Source: Candidatus Roizmanbacteria bacterium RIFCSPHIGHO2_01_FULL_39_8
Lineage (GTDB): Bacteria; Patescibacteriota; Microgenomatia; UBA1406; GWC2-37-13
DNA length: 13,878 nt
Reading direction: 5' to 3'
Assembly (NCBI GenBank): GCA_001789355.1
Contig: MFZI01000001.1
Coordinates: 6,220-20,097 of the forward strand
Both the position numbers and the translations under genes were made by a program. A model generated the notes under the pieces. It saw only the letters and a program-made list of their open reading frames with translations, had not been told where the DNA came from and made no database searches. This document shows, piece by piece, positions 12,660-13,878 of the stretch (positions are counted from its first letter, which is position 1; each line of letters opens with the position of its first letter).

Positions 12660-13878
12660 ATGGCATACAGCGACTTTTTTAGATCCAAGGAAAAAAAAAT
12701 TCCCTTCCCTCTATCTATAGTCATCATACTTGTTATCATTTTATCCTTGGGAAGGATCTTAAGCTCAAATCCTAGTCGTTCCAAAGCAAGTAACAAAGTG
12801 GTGAGGAATATGACCGTTGTCAACCCAGCACCCAGCGAATTTGCTCTTTACTGGTTGACTGATACAAAAGAGATGGGATGGGTGATATATGGAAGTTCTC
12901 CAAACAATCTGGATAAGATTGCCTTAGACGAGCGCGATCTACAAAACCAGAAAAATGCATATTATCACCATTTTGTTCGGATTAGGGATTTAAATCTTGG
13001 AACTACATATTACTATAAAATCGTAAGTGACAACCAAGTGGTAGCTTCTGAAAATGAACCATTTTCTTTTACCACGTTGCAAAGTTTTAATCCGGGTTTG
13101 CAAGCGAATCCTGCCTATGGAAAAGTTATCCAAAATAACGGAGATCCACTAGAGAACGCAATCATAATATTACATTTCAAGGGAGCGATCCCTCTTTTAG
13201 CCATCACAAAAACAACAGGCGAGTGGCTTATTCCTCTAAATGGTTTAGTCAACAAGGAAGATAGGGCCGTATTATCATTTAAAGACAGCGATGTGTTTAC
13301 GTTAGATATTTTCAGCGAAGAAAAAGACATAAGCCACATACAAGTTTCTCCTTCAAATATAAGTCCACTCCCTCAAACAATCATAATCGGTAAGAACTAC
13401 ACATTTTTAGGCTCAGACAACGTTCTTGCTGTTTCTTCTGAAGCGAATCGAACCAAGAGTGAAACAATTTCCGTACTTTTTCCTCAAGAAGGTGCACTAA
13501 TCCCCGGAAATACGCCTATTATCAAAGGGACAGCCATCATCGGAAATGAAATAACGGGTTTGATTGAGTCGCAAAATAAATATACATTTAAAACGAGTGC
13601 AGACAAGAATGGAGAATGGAAAGTGGCAGTCGCGAAGCCATTTTTGCCAGGAGATTACTTACTTACGGTCACTACCAAAAATAAGGAAGGCCAAGAAATC
13701 CGACTAAGTCGAAAATTCAGTATCGCAAAATCAGGTGAGCAAGTGTTAGGAGAGGCCACTGCTGAGGCACCTCCGACCCTTATTCCCACAGTGGCCCCTA
13801 CTATTGCTCCGACTTTATATTCTACTCCCTCTATTACGACGTCATCGGCAACTACTATCACTCCACCGACCTCTGGGT
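12660..13878 (+). CDS. Large surface protein with FN3 and Ig-like domains, 3' end cut by window
   Basis: The frame stays open from the ATG at 12660 to the window end, giving at least 406 residues. One membrane helix lies at about 15-34. Residues about 48-140 look like an FN3 domain of the type fused to purple acid phosphatases (ALYWLTDTKEMGWVIYG, HHFVRIRDLNLGTTYYYKI). Residues about 150-220 resemble a carboxypeptidase-regulatory-like beta sandwich (GKVIQNNGDPLENAIIIL). Residues about 285-365 resemble a bacterial Ig-like domain (ISVLFPQEGALIPGNTPIIKG, then GEWKVAVAKPFLPGDY). A Pro/Thr/Ser stalk begins after GEQVLGEAT and is interrupted by the window end. It starts two bases after the 61-residue gene. 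It is probably an exposed adhesin or pilus-associated surface protein. A cell-wall sorting or second membrane anchor beyond the edge cannot be seen. Confidence 0.82.
   Translation, partial: MAYSDFFRSKEKKIPFPLSIVIILVIILSLGRILSSNPSRSKASNKVVRNMTVVNPAPSEFALYWLTDTKEMGWVIYGSSPNNLDKIALDERDLQNQKNAYYHHFVRIRDLNLGTTYYYKIVSDNQVVASENEPFSFTTLQSFNPGLQANPAYGKVIQNNGDPLENAIIILHFKGAIPLLAITKTTGEWLIPLNGLVNKEDRAVLSFKDSDVFTLDIFSEEKDISHIQVSPSNISPLPQTIIIGKNYTFLGSDNVLAVSSEANRTKSETISVLFPQEGALIPGNTPIIKGTAIIGNEITGLIESQNKYTFKTSADKNGEWKVAVAKPFLPGDYLLTVTTKNKEGQEIRLSRKFSIAKSGEQVLGEATAEAPPTLIPTVAPTIAPTLYSTPSITTSSATTITPPTSG

Noticed and set aside
12614..12823. Minus-strand reading frame opposite the surface-protein start
   Set aside because: It is a shadow of the long plus-strand frame, with no family features.

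Overview
The window looks like a chromosomal segment of a Candidate Phyla Radiation (Patescibacteria) bacterium, most plausibly of the Microgenomates type. I infer this from the AT-rich sequence, the short tightly packed genes, a single-chain alpha2-type glycyl-tRNA synthetase, a shortened RecO, a DUF4012 membrane protein, a compact PilN/PilO locus and a large FN3/Ig surface protein with a Pro/Thr stalk. TGA is used as a stop codon. No marker here fixes the lineage.

Minus strand, 1-3545. This half is a signalling/metabolic gene block. Transcription runs leftward from an Hpt phosphotransfer protein with an unusual pilin-like C-terminal helix. It is followed by a likely promoter and then a six-gene run: single-domain response regulator, pyruvoyl-dependent SpeD-family decarboxylase, four-helix membrane protein, NNMT/PNMT-family methyltransferase, eight-helix sensor-like membrane protein, and an unrecognised protein cut by the window edge. 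Gaps are -4, 2, 4, 24 and 7 bases, so these genes are probably co-transcribed. Two members would use S-adenosylmethionine, and three belong to signalling or sensory families. This is the best candidate in the window for an undescribed system.

Plus strand, 3603-8545. From a divergent promoter region carrying a 14-bp perfect palindrome, three surface-glycan genes follow: GT4 glycosyltransferase, mannose-1-phosphate guanylyltransferase and polyprenyl-phosphate sugar phosphotransferase. A large DUF4012 membrane-anchored protein comes next. Together they could make GDP-mannose, prime a lipid carrier, extend the glycan and handle it outside the membrane. The glycosyltransferase gene contains two repeat-like insertions that are translated in frame.

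Plus strand, 8558-10990. This part is housekeeping: a short recO, glyS with an apparently leaderless promoter, and a membrane-anchored protein overlapping glyS by ATGA.

Plus strand, 10991-13878. An AT-rich repeat-like spacer precedes rpsT, which has a strong Shine-Dalgarno sequence. rpsT overlaps pilN by ATGA. Then come pilO, a 61-residue single-helix protein and a large surface protein truncated by the window end. This is a type IV pilus assembly locus without an adjacent pilM.

Several transcription units start with a -10-like hexamer 6-11 bases before the ATG and no Shine-Dalgarno sequence, whereas internal genes use overlaps or Shine-Dalgarno motifs. This suggests leaderless or near-leaderless first genes. 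All functional calls come from reading the translations. No database search was run.
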